Assembly: GCA_002254335.1 (NCBI GenBank)
Contig: NIVA01000203.1
Span: 1 to 7,712 of the forward strand
Source: Bacteroidetes bacterium 4572_114
Lineage (GTDB): Bacteria; Bacteroidota; Bacteroidia; Bacteroidales; 4484-276
DNA length: 7,712 nucleotides
Direction of reading: 5' to 3'
How positions within the stretch are numbered: the first letter of the stretch is position 1; each line of letters starts with the position of its first letter. Below the pieces are notes generated by a model that searched no databases, was not told where the DNA came from, and saw nothing but the letters and a program-made list of their open reading frames with translations. A program made the translations under genes and the position numbers. Below, one piece after another: positions 1 through 6,033 of the stretch.

Positions 1-594
1 CGGGAAGGCATTGGCGACACCCTGGCGCAAGGCATCAGACATGCCGCCAGTGAGTGGGACCTGGAGGATATCGCGGTGCATGTCAAAGGAATGGAACCGG
101 CCGGTTATGACCCGCGCTCGTTAAAGGGCATGGGGCTGGCATTTGCCACCTCTGATCGAGGAGCGTGCCATTTGCGGGCCACTTTTTACAAACCGGAACT
201 GGCCGGTATGATTCCACCAGATCAAATTGAAGGCAAGGCCGAAATGTTCGTTGACTTTGAAGATCGGTTGACGGTTTTTGACACTCTGATTTTTTGTCGT
301 TTTTTCCGTGATATGTATTTGTGGGAAGAACTCGGAGAAACCATACATGCTGTTACCGGACTTTCCGGAGATAAGAAAAACCTGCTCGCTGTCGCCAAAT
401 CTGTCTCTGACATTGTTCGCAAATTCAACATCCGCGAAGGCTTGACAGCCGATGATGACTGGCTACCCAAGAAATTGTTTACAAAACTCGAAGACACCGG
501 CCACGAAATAAAAGCCGAAGAACTGGAATATATGCGCAAAGAATATTATCGGCTTCGCGGGTGGGATGCGAATGGCATACCACCGGAAGAATAA
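1..594 (+). CDS. Aldehyde:ferredoxin oxidoreductase, C-terminal part (5' end outside window)
   Basis: The reading frame is open from base 1, so the gene begins upstream; 197 residues are visible of a family that usually has about 600. AOR-family enzymes oxidise aldehydes to carboxylic acids with ferredoxin in the cytoplasm, using a tungsto- or molybdo-bis-pterin and one [4Fe-4S] cluster. The visible part matches the C-terminal domains: a KGME-P-YDPR stretch at local residues 29-39, an SDRGACHLRA segment at about 51-60 near the pterin site, and DTLIFC at 94-99. The last fits the D-x-x-x-x-C motif whose cysteine is the final cluster ligand. The end (IPPEE, stop at 592-594) is natural for the family. 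A GTG at 76 is internal, not a start. The substrate cannot be told from this fragment. The dehydratase-like gene follows after 121 bp on the same strand. The family call is secure; which subfamily (AOR, FOR, GAPOR or other) is open. Confidence 0.93.
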   Translation, partial: REGIGDTLAQGIRHAASEWDLEDIAVHVKGMEPAGYDPRSLKGMGLAFATSDRGACHLRATFYKPELAGMIPPDQIEGKAEMFVDFEDRLTVFDTLIFCRFFRDMYLWEELGETIHAVTGLSGDKKNLLAVAKSVSDIVRKFNIREGLTADDDWLPKKLFTKLEDTGHEIKAEELEYMRKEYYRLRGWDANGIPPEE

Positions 595-644
595 AACACG
601 GGACAATTCGGCATCCTTTATTTCCCGGTTTACCATTTTTTGAA

Positions 645-681
645 TGTAGGGTGGGTGAAGCGTAGCGAAACCCACCCTACA
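645..681. repeat. Perfect palindromic intergenic repeat (GTAGGGTGGGT type)
   Basis: TGTAGGGTGGGT at 645-656 is exactly complementary to ACCCACCCTACA at 670-681, with a 13-base loop (GAAGCGTAGCGAA) that contains a further small GC-GTA-GC pairing. Repeats of this GTAGGGTGGG...CCCACC kind are known to be dispersed in many bacterial genomes, as REP or MITE-like sequences. The copy lies between the AOR stop and the next start, with no T-tract after it, so it is a poor intrinsic terminator. It could still stabilise or fold the intergenic mRNA. No transposase for it is in the window. Confidence 0.8.
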
Positions 682-715
682 CTTTGGGTATATTATTTCG
701 GATGAGGTGTACTTT

Positions 716-2401
716 ATGAGTATCAAGAAGCGTGACAGCAAGTTGCCGGACTATGCTCTGGTGGAACGCCAGGAGATGATGATTGGCTGCGGACAGGGCG
801 ATGAAACCCTCAATCGCCCCCAGATCGGTGTGGTCAGCAGTTGGGGCGAGATCAATCCCGCTTCCATTCATTTGGACAAAGTGGTGCAGATGGTTAAAGC
901 TGGCGTGTGGGCGGCCGGAGGCACTCCCCGGGAGTTTGTCATCAGCTCAATTTGTACCAGTATGGCCGGTCACGACAACTATCATTTGCCGCATCGCGAT
1001 TTGACAGCCGGCTATATCGAGACCGTAGCCATGACCAATTTGTTTGACGCCATGGTTTTTCTGCCGGTTTGTGATGACGTGATACCGGCGCATTTAATGG
1101 CCGCCGCCAGGCTTGACATTCCCGCCATTACAGTTACCGGCGGCTACATGCAGCTCAACCGCTTCAAAGGCCGGCGTATCGATCCGTTGGATGTGGCGGC
1201 CAGGCACTATCAGGCTTTCAAGGCAGGCGATTTGACGGAAGTTGAATTTGGCGAAGTCAAGGACAAGGGATGTCCGGGTACTGGTGCCTGCCCTGTCATG
1301 GGCACGGCCAACACAATGGCAGCCCTGGCCGAGGCTCTGGGCATGACTCTGCCGGGCAACGCATCGGTTCCCGGAGCGGATTCCCGGTTGCAGCGGATGG
1401 CATTCCAGGCCGGACAGCAAATCATGCACCTGTTACTGCATGGGTTAAAGCCCAGCCGGATACTGACGCCGGCGGCTTTTGATAACGCCATTCGGGTATT
1501 GATGGCCATTGGCGGTTCGACCAATGGCGTGTTGCATCTCCAAGCCATTGCCGCCGAACTCGATCTGGAGATCAAACCCGAACGATTCAATGAATTAAGC
1601 CGTTCAACACCATTTATTTGCGATGTCTATCCTTCCGGATCGGGCGGTCATTTCATGGCCGATCTGGATGAAGCCGGTGGCATTACGGGAGTGATGAAAG
1701 TGTTGCAACCACTTCTGGATTTAGAGACTCTCACTGTCACGGGACATCCGCTGAAACGCAATTTGGAAACGGCTGGCGTGGCCAACGCTGATGTGATTCA
1801 TTCGTTGGAAACTCCCCTTGAAAAAGAAGGCGGGTTGATCTTTCTGACCGGGAATCTGGCACCCAATGGGGCCTTGATCAAAAAAGCTGCCGTACCCCCC
1901 TCCATGCAACAGCACACGGGACCGGCGGTTATTTTTACTGATGAAGAATCAGCCTGCCGGGCCCTGATTGAATATCAGTTGCCCCCTGGATCGGTAGTCG
2001 TTATCCGTTATGTCGGTCCCAAGGGCGATCCGGGTATGCGGCTGTTACAGCGATTTTTATGGCAACTGTCCGCCAAAGGCTTGCAGGACAGGATCGCTTT
2101 AATCACGGATGGCCGTTTTTCAGGTACCAACAAGGGTTGTGCGGTAGGCCATATCGGACCGGAGGCAGCCGAGGGCGGCCCGCTGGCCATTGTTGCCGAT
2201 GGGGATCAAATTGAAATCGACATCACCAACGCCCAAATCAACCTGTTGATTCCCGACTCGGATTTCAAAAAACGGCTTGCGGCATGGACGCCTCCAACGC
2301 CAAAAGTCAAAAAGGGTTTTCTGGCGATTTATTCAAAGATGGCCAAATCAGCAATGGCATGGGACTTTTATTGGGTTAGGAGTTACGCAGTTGAAATGTA
2401 A
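716..2401 (+). CDS. IlvD/Edd-family dehydratase homologue with unusual active-site residues
   Basis: This 561-residue protein matches dihydroxy-acid / sugar-acid dehydratases throughout: VVSSWGEINP at 39-48, CD-x-x-P-x-x-LMAA near 119-130, ACPVMGTANTM at 191-201, LPGNAS at 212-217, AIGGSTN at 264-270, GPKGDPGM at 434-441 and ITDGRFSG at 463-470 (S469 equals the usual catalytic base). Family enzymes dehydrate 2,3-dihydroxy acids with an Fe-S cluster and Mg2+. Two cluster cysteines remain (C119, C192), but the position of the first carries A49. CDK, with the carbamylated lysine, is CDD (119-121), and the glutamate expected after GPGMR is leucine. It may therefore act on another substrate or use a changed metal site. 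ATG 716 is chosen because GAGGTG at 704-709 gives 6-8 base spacing; GTG 707 overlaps that site. The last residues after about 546 lose family similarity, and the final seven are encoded by an inserted inverted-repeat element. It is not called ilvD for these reasons. Confidence 0.85.
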   Translation: MSIKKRDSKLPDYALVERQEMMIGCGQGDETLNRPQIGVVSSWGEINPASIHLDKVVQMVKAGVWAAGGTPREFVISSICTSMAGHDNYHLPHRDLTAGYIETVAMTNLFDAMVFLPVCDDVIPAHLMAAARLDIPAITVTGGYMQLNRFKGRRIDPLDVAARHYQAFKAGDLTEVEFGEVKDKGCPGTGACPVMGTANTMAALAEALGMTLPGNASVPGADSRLQRMAFQAGQQIMHLLLHGLKPSRILTPAAFDNAIRVLMAIGGSTNGVLHLQAIAAELDLEIKPERFNELSRSTPFICDVYPSGSGGHFMADLDEAGGITGVMKVLQPLLDLETLTVTGHPLKRNLETAGVANADVIHSLETPLEKEGGLIFLTGNLAPNGALIKKAAVPPSMQQHTGPAVIFTDEESACRALIEYQLPPGSVVVIRYVGPKGDPGMRLLQRFLWQLSAKGLQDRIALITDGRFSGTNKGCAVGHIGPEAAEGGPLAIVADGDQIEIDITNAQINLLIPDSDFKKRLAAWTPPTPKVKKGFLAIYSKMAKSAMAWDFYWVRSYAVEM

Positions 2402-2479
2402 CCAATTGATTTTATTGAATATGACATTTTGTTACATCTAACAAATTCAGATAGTTAAAATTCAACTGCGTAACTCCTA
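2377..2479. mobile_element. MITE-like element at the 3' end of the dehydratase gene
   Basis: TAGGAGTTACGCAGTTGAA at 2377-2395 is repeated exactly in inverted orientation at 2461-2479; allowing two mismatches, the arms extend to 26 bp (2377-2402 and 2454-2479). The 103-bp unit is too short to code. It has an inner inverted pair, ATGTAAC at 2396-2402 and GTTACAT at 2431-2437. If the outer TA at each end is a target duplication, the terminal repeats are the 17 bp starting GGAGTTACG; a TA duplication is typical of IS630/Tc1-mariner-type insertion. It supplies the last codons and the TAA stop (2399-2401) of the upstream gene. The mobilising transposase is not in the window. Confidence 0.75.
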
Positions 2480-2515
2480 TCGGTATCAAATTTGTCAAAG
2501 ATCAAAAAACAAATG

Positions 2516-2628
2516 GTTCGGTAATTTTTTCGATTCAACAGGTTGAAAATCATAATTGCTTGAAATCATTGCAAAAAATCTTACTCCTTGATTCCATAAC
2601 CACCTGAAATTATTACTTTTTACCGAAC
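2516..2628. repeat. Inverted-repeat-bounded segment, possible MITE
   Basis: GTTCGGTAA at 2516-2524 is exactly complementary to TTACCGAAC at 2620-2628, bounding 113 bp of AT-rich, non-coding sequence. No clear target duplication is visible. The arms are only 9 bp, so a chance pair is possible. Its place among other inverted-repeat elements favours a small non-autonomous element or an insertion-sequence remnant. Confidence 0.4.
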
Positions 2629-2707
2629 TATTGAAAAACCAAAGAACCATTTTATTTCAAGTAGCGTGGTTCCTTGCAAAAAAATGTGCGTCAGCATTGT
2701 TTTTTTC

Positions 2708-2761
2708 TTGACAAAACCGATAATCTTCATATATCAGCTACAAGAGTATTGTCTGATATAT
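2708..2761 (+). promoter_or_regulatory. Weak promoter-like site overlapping an ATATATCAG hairpin
   Basis: TTGACA at 2708-2713 is a perfect -35 hexamer, followed after 16 bases by TATATC at 2730-2735 as a possible -10. The -10 falls in one arm of a perfect 9-bp inverted repeat, ATATATCAG at 2729-2737 and CTGATATAT at 2753-2761, which could act as an operator or hairpin. A third copy of ATATATCAG is at 2962-2970. No gene starts within the next 350 bp, so any transcript would be non-coding or left over from an eroded element. Confidence 0.25.
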
Positions 2762-2788
2762 CACAGTAAATTATCTTAACATTATAAT

Positions 2789-2913
2789 CACTGTACAGGA
2801 CAAAAATTAAAACACTACAAAATATAGAACAAAATGCTGCTATATGTGGTATTGCAGGCCATAAAACACGCTATATACAGTAGCTTGGATTTTTTGTCCT
2901 GTCCTGTACAGTG
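2789..2913. mobile_element. Second MITE-like element with CACTGTACAGGACA ends
   Basis: CACTGTACAGGACAAAAA at 2789-2806 faces its reverse complement at 2891-2913. The right arm differs only by a tandem duplication of GTCCT (2896-2900 and 2901-2905). The 125-bp unit is non-coding. CATTAT is found just outside both ends (2780-2785 and 2913-2918 approximately), which may be a remnant target duplication, although the spacing to the arms is not symmetric. Long arms and short length fit a non-autonomous transposable element; the parent family is not recognised. Confidence 0.6.
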
Positions 2914-3059
2914 CATTATCATTTTCAATATAATGAAAAATAGCTGTTCAGATCATGGCAGATATATCAGAAGCTCTTTTATTAGGAACGATTAAATTAC
3001 ATATATCATTCAAATCATAAGTTTCACTTTACTTGTCAGTCATAAATTATTGTAAGCTA

Positions 3060-3076
3060 ACGTCAGTTCGACATAA
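3060..3076 (+). repeat. Left terminal inverted repeat of the IS982 element
   Basis: ACGTCAGTTCGACATAA pairs with the right end at 3958-3974 with one mismatch (C3064 against the opposite C). The CATAAT at 3072-3077 could serve as the -10 box of the transposase promoter, with TTGTAA at 3050-3055 in the flanking DNA as a -35 at 16-base spacing. Confidence 0.8.
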
Positions 3077-3141
3077 TACTATTTGATTTTATTAAGAATT
3101 ATGGAAACATTGTCTTCAGATGATAAAATTTTTGACAATTA

Positions 3142-3893
3142 ATGCAGCCTATAATACTATCGAAAAAACGAATCAGACAATCTGTAATGTCGTTAAGCGA
3201 AATAATGACAATTATTATCTTATCACATTCTTCGAACTATCGTACGTTTAAAAAGTTTTATACCGGCTTTATAGCGGAGTATCACGGCAAAGCCTTTCCT
3301 GATCTGGTCAGTCACAACCGCTTTATCGAATTGAAAGCGTCGGCGCTTATTCCGCTTTGCCACTATTTAAATCAGAAAAAAGGTAAGGCGACAGGTATCA
3401 CTTTTGTCGATTCCACACCAATCAAAGTTTGTGACAACCGAAGAATTCATTCACATAAGGTATTTAAAAAATTGGCAAAACGAGGGAAAAATTCAACAGG
3501 CTGGTTTTACGGATTTAAACTGCACATCATTATCAACGACCACGGTGAACTCCTGGCTTTCTGATTACCCCCGGCAATGTCGATGATCGCAAACCGATTC
3601 CCGATATGGCTGCTGACATATCAGGTAAACTTTTCGGAGACAAAGGATATATTTCCCAACCGCTTTTTGATCAGCTCCTTAAAAATGGTGTTCAGTCAGT
3701 AACTGAAATCAGGAAAAATATGAAAAATGTACTAATGCCTGTCGTAGATAAAATTTTGCTGAGAAAAAGGGCTTTGATTGAAACAGTTAATGATCGGCTA
3801 AAAAATATATCCCAAATTGAACATACCAGACATCGAAGCGTGATCAACTTTATGGTCAATATTGTCGCGGGCCTGATTGCTTACACTTGGTAG
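3142..3893 (+). pseudogene. IS982-family transposase, frameshifted
   Basis: Two adjacent frames join into one IS982-type DDE transposase. The first (3142-3564) has the LSLSEIMTI-like segment (MSLSEIMTIII, 16-26), FVDSTPIKVC with catalytic D90, HNRRIH-like NRRIHSHKVF and GWFYGFKLH, ending GELLAF. The second continues in another frame from CTG 3561 with ITPGNVDDRKPIP, then FGDKGYIS (second Asp) and KRALIETVNDRLKNISQIEHTRHRS (Glu of the triad). One base has been lost at about 3561, where homologous order would read Phe-Leu. All three acidic residues survive in the DNA. The visible N-terminus is also about 40 residues short of the family and the upstream frames carry stops, so the 5' end seems decayed too. 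TAG at 3891-3893 ends it before the PKKPS-like tail usual in the family, which is still readable downstream of that stop. Confidence 0.88.
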
Positions 3894-3927
3894 CCGAAAA
3901 AGCCGTCTCTTAATCTTAGCCAGGTTT

Positions 3928-3957
3928 CTGACGAATTGTAGCCAATTGTGGTATAAT
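3928..3957 (+). promoter_or_regulatory. Possible outward promoter at the right end of the IS element
   Basis: A perfect TATAAT lies at 3952-3957, preceded after 18 bases by CTGACG (3928-3933, four of six to TTGACA). It points out of the element towards the transporter operon, whose start is about 460 bp away. Outward promoters at IS ends are known to activate neighbours. Whether this one does so is inference. Confidence 0.35.
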
Positions 3958-3974
3958 TTATGTCGAACTCACGT
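3958..3974 (-). repeat. Right terminal inverted repeat of the IS982 element
   Basis: TTATGTCGAACTCACGT is the complement of the left end at 3060-3076 with one mismatch. It is followed directly by the TAAGCTA duplication at 3975-3981. Confidence 0.8.
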
Positions 3975-3981
3975 TAAGCTA

Positions 3982-4319
3982 ATGATTTTGTCAGTTTCAA
4001 TGCCTTTATCATACCCGAGGGCAAGGAGTTAAGGGATAACTTGAAACTTATGGTGAAAAAGATTTAGTTTTTGGGTTCTTCGCGGATTTGTGGGAAAAAC
4101 TGCATACCGGTTCTTTTTTTGGTAGTCCTGCACAAAGTAGTGGTGATAAAATCGGCTCATCGCGGATTTGCGGGGAAATTACTTGTAAAGCACTACCAAA
4201 CTTTTAACTGACGACTACTAAACGTTGGCTAATGAAAAATCAAATCAATCCCGTACGTTGGAATTACTGTTAATCTGAAGGGGGTGGTATATGATTGCAA
4301 GTGTGTTGTAAATGTTCTT
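3982..4319. other. Non-coding region between the IS element and the transporter leader
   Basis: No credible gene is seen. The stretch holds AGTTTCAA (3993-4000) facing TTGAAACT (4041-4048), a spaced direct repeat of TCGCGGATTTG (4080 and 4160), and TTTGGTAGT (4118-4126) facing ACTACCAAA (4192-4200). ACGTTGG is repeated at 4222 and 4255. The pattern suggests ends of eroded mobile elements, and the promoter of the downstream operon should lie here or in the IS end. Confidence 0.5.
4080..4175 (+). repeat. Spaced direct repeat TCGCGGATTTG
   Basis: TCGCGGATTTGTGGG at 4080-4094 recurs as TCGCGGATTTGCGGG at 4160-4174, 80 bp apart in the same orientation, with related T-rich or A-rich sequence around each. 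The first copy is preceded by GGGTTCT, the second by CGGCTCA. It may be paired transposon-end fragments or a binding site pair; nothing in the window decides this. Confidence 0.45.
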
Positions 4320-4387
4320 ATCCCCCGAATGATGCACCTTTGACGTCTGGCGGGGATCATCAGACCCATTGAGTCTCACTTGATGGG
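4320..4387 (+). promoter_or_regulatory. Candidate structured leader upstream of the BCCT gene
   Basis: Three potential hairpins crowd into 68 bases ending 17 bases before the AGGAG site. ATCCCCCG (4320-4327) can pair with CGGGGAT (4351-4357). GTCTG (4345-4349) can pair with CAGAC (4361-4365), whose loop includes the CGGGGAT strand, so the two are alternatives or a pseudoknot. CCCATTGAG (4365-4373) pairs with CTTGATGGG (4379-4387), nine pairs including two G-U, around the loop TCTCA. No known riboswitch class is recognised, and no T-tract follows the last hairpin. A regulatory leader is a hypothesis. Confidence 0.35.
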
Positions 4388-4418
4388 AGTAACCATTATT
4401 CAAAAGGAGATTATCGTT

Positions 4419-5960
4419 ATGCGCAACAAATGTCCTATAAAGGAAAAAACAACCGGAAAGTTTCAATACCACATCCAGCCGGCGACATTCTGGTTGTCCT
4501 CGGCGTTCATCATCGGGTTCGTGTGTATCACCATCCCCTTGCAGAGCATATTAGGTGATGTTTTTAAGACATCCTTCGCCTGGGCTATGGAATATTTCGG
4601 CTGGTTTATGATTTTGACCATGAATGCCGTTTTATTCTATTGCATTTACCTGATTTTCAGTAAATTTTCTGACATTAGAATCGGGGGGCCTGATGCAAAA
4701 CCGGAGTTCAGCAATGCGGCGTGGGTGGCTATGCTGTTTAGCGCGGGTCTCGGAATCGGTTTGTTGTACTATGGGGTGGGCGAGCCAATGTATCATTTCA
4801 TCTCACCGCCCGGCGGCGTCGAAACGGGCACCCCGGAGGCGGGCAAAACCGCAATGATGTACACCTATCTACATTGGGGCTTTCACGGGTGGGCGATTTA
4901 TGCGCTGTTCGGCCTGTCACTGGCGTTTGCCACTTTCAACCGGGGCCTGCCGCTGTCCATCAGGACGGTATTTTACCCGCTCATCGGTGATCGCATCTAC
5001 GGGCCGATCGGCCATTTTGTCGATATCTTTGCGACGGCGTGTACGCTGTTCGGCGTGGCCACTTCGCTGGGACTCGGCTGTCAGCAGGTCAATTCAGGGC
5101 TGAACTTTCTGTTCGGTGTCCCGCAAAACGGGTTTGTCCAGGTTATCCTGATCGTCATCATTACGGGTTTTGCCTGCACCTCCGTGGTCTTCGGACTCGA
5201 AGGCGGCATCAAACGGGTCAGTATACTCAATATGTGGTGCGCTGGCCTTCTTTTTTGCTTTATATTAGTTCTGGGCCCTACCTTGTTTATCGTTAATTTC
5301 TTTTTGGACACCTCCGGTGATTATCTGCAGAATTTTATCCATCTCAGTTTATGGAGTGAAACATGGTCAGGCGGCAAGTGGCAGAACGGCTGGACTGTTT
5401 TTTATTGGGCCTGGTGGATCGCCTGGGGGCCCTTTGTGGGTATGTTCATCGGCCGTATTTCCTACGGCCGGACGGTCAGAGAATTCATAGTGGGCGTTCT
5501 GTGCGTTCCTGTCCTGATCACATTTCTTTGGATAAGCGTGTTCGGCGGTTCGGCCCTGTGGATCGAACTTTTCGGTAATGGCGGCATAGCCAAGGCGGTT
5601 CAAACAAATTTTTCCTCAGCCTTTTTTGTGTTTCTACAGCAATTCCCCCTGTCCAATTTCACATGCTTTTTGTCAATCATTGTCATAGTTATCTTTTTTG
5701 TAACCTCCTCGGACTCCGGTTCCATGGTTATCGACATGATCACGGCCGGAGGAAACCTTGAACCGCCGGTGCCGCAGCGTATTTACTGGTCCTGGATGGA
5801 AGGTGCCGTGGCGGCCGCATTGTTGTTCGGAGGAGGATTGGTGGCGTTGCAAACGGCCATCGTTCTTGCCGGCGTACCTTTCGGCGCGGTGGTGTTATTT
5901 ATGATTTGGGCCTTGCAGAAGGGATTGAATGACTTCACCGAGGAAGCGGCAATGAAATAG
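4419..5960 (+). CDS. BCCT-family transporter (betaine/carnitine/choline type)
   Basis: A 513-residue polytopic inner-membrane protein with about 12 hydrophobic segments. BCCT carriers import trimethylammonium osmolytes such as glycine betaine or choline, by Na+ or H+ symport or by exchange. Family marks are SAGLGIGLLYYGVGEPMYH (108-126), HWGFHGWAIY (152-161), FYWAWWIAWGPFVGMFIGRIS (328-348) and VTSSDSGS (428-435). The aromatic-box tryptophans and tyrosine of BetP have equivalents at W153, W158, Y161 and W332/W333/W336. T429-S430 match the BetP sodium-site Thr-Ser, suggesting Na+ coupling, though GMGIG is GLGIG here. The C-terminal tail after the last membrane helix is only about a dozen residues, so the long osmosensing tail of BetP is absent; length resembles OpuD or CaiT. 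ATG 4419 is chosen because AGGAG at 4405-4409 precedes it by 9 bases; ATG 4380 lies in the leader hairpin. The binding-protein gene follows after 73 bp. Confidence 0.93.
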   Translation: MRNKCPIKEKTTGKFQYHIQPATFWLSSAFIIGFVCITIPLQSILGDVFKTSFAWAMEYFGWFMILTMNAVLFYCIYLIFSKFSDIRIGGPDAKPEFSNAAWVAMLFSAGLGIGLLYYGVGEPMYHFISPPGGVETGTPEAGKTAMMYTYLHWGFHGWAIYALFGLSLAFATFNRGLPLSIRTVFYPLIGDRIYGPIGHFVDIFATACTLFGVATSLGLGCQQVNSGLNFLFGVPQNGFVQVILIVIITGFACTSVVFGLEGGIKRVSILNMWCAGLLFCFILVLGPTLFIVNFFLDTSGDYLQNFIHLSLWSETWSGGKWQNGWTVFYWAWWIAWGPFVGMFIGRISYGRTVREFIVGVLCVPVLITFLWISVFGGSALWIELFGNGGIAKAVQTNFSSAFFVFLQQFPLSNFTCFLSIIVIVIFFVTSSDSGSMVIDMITAGGNLEPPVPQRIYWSWMEGAVAAALLFGGGLVALQTAIVLAGVPFGAVVLFMIWALQKGLNDFTEEAAMK

Positions 5961-6033
5961 GCTCCGGAAGTTGTGGCAATAGTTGAAGGATAAAACCGAA
6001 CTATAAAACACTAAATGAACAAGGAGGTTCACC

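Larger units (their letters stand above)
2480..3052. other. AT-rich non-coding region with several inverted repeats
   Basis: No reading frame here has family-like sequence or a ribosome binding site. The stretch is clearly more AT-rich than the genes on either side. It contains two inverted-repeat-bounded segments (2516-2628 and 2789-2913) and several smaller palindromes, including AGAACCA near 2643-2649 facing TGGTTCC near 2667-2673. It looks like accumulated mobile-element debris, continued by the IS982 element to its right. Confidence 0.6.
3060..3974 (+). mobile_element. IS982-family insertion sequence
   Basis: Terminal inverted repeats are ACGTCAGTTCGACATAA at 3060-3076 and TTATGTCGAACTCACGT at 3958-3974 (16 of 17 complementary). 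The same 7 bases, TAAGCTA, flank both ends (3053-3059 and 3975-3981), as expected for a target-site duplication. This gives a 915-bp element, close to the usual size of about 1 kb for the family, and agrees with the transposase type inside. The clean duplication says it inserted as a single unit. The broken transposase says it can no longer move by itself. Confidence 0.85.

Noticed and set aside
707..715. GTG 707 as start of the dehydratase-like gene.
   Set aside because: It overlaps the GAGGTG ribosome site that is properly spaced for ATG 716, and the extra three residues add nothing family-like.
1094..1590. Long minus-strand frames inside the dehydratase-like gene.
   Set aside because: They are shadows of a strongly recognised plus-strand protein.
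3555..3566. Programmed -1 frameshift in the IS982 transposase.
   Set aside because: No X-XXY-YYZ slippery heptamer or clear downstream stimulatory structure; a lost base plus a decayed N-terminus is simpler.
4285..4299. Sigma-54-like TGGTAT...TTGCA motif upstream of the BCCT gene.
   Set aside because: The GG to GC distance is one base shorter than the strict -24/-12 spacing, and the -24 half is imperfect.
2480..4400. CRISPR array or phage attachment site among the repeats.
   Set aside because: The repeats are inverted pairs of different sequences, with no regular direct-repeat and spacer pattern and no integrase or tRNA gene.
4380..4418. ATG 4380 as start of the BCCT gene.
   Set aside because: It lies inside the last leader hairpin without a good ribosome site; AGGAG at 4405-4409 points to ATG 4419.
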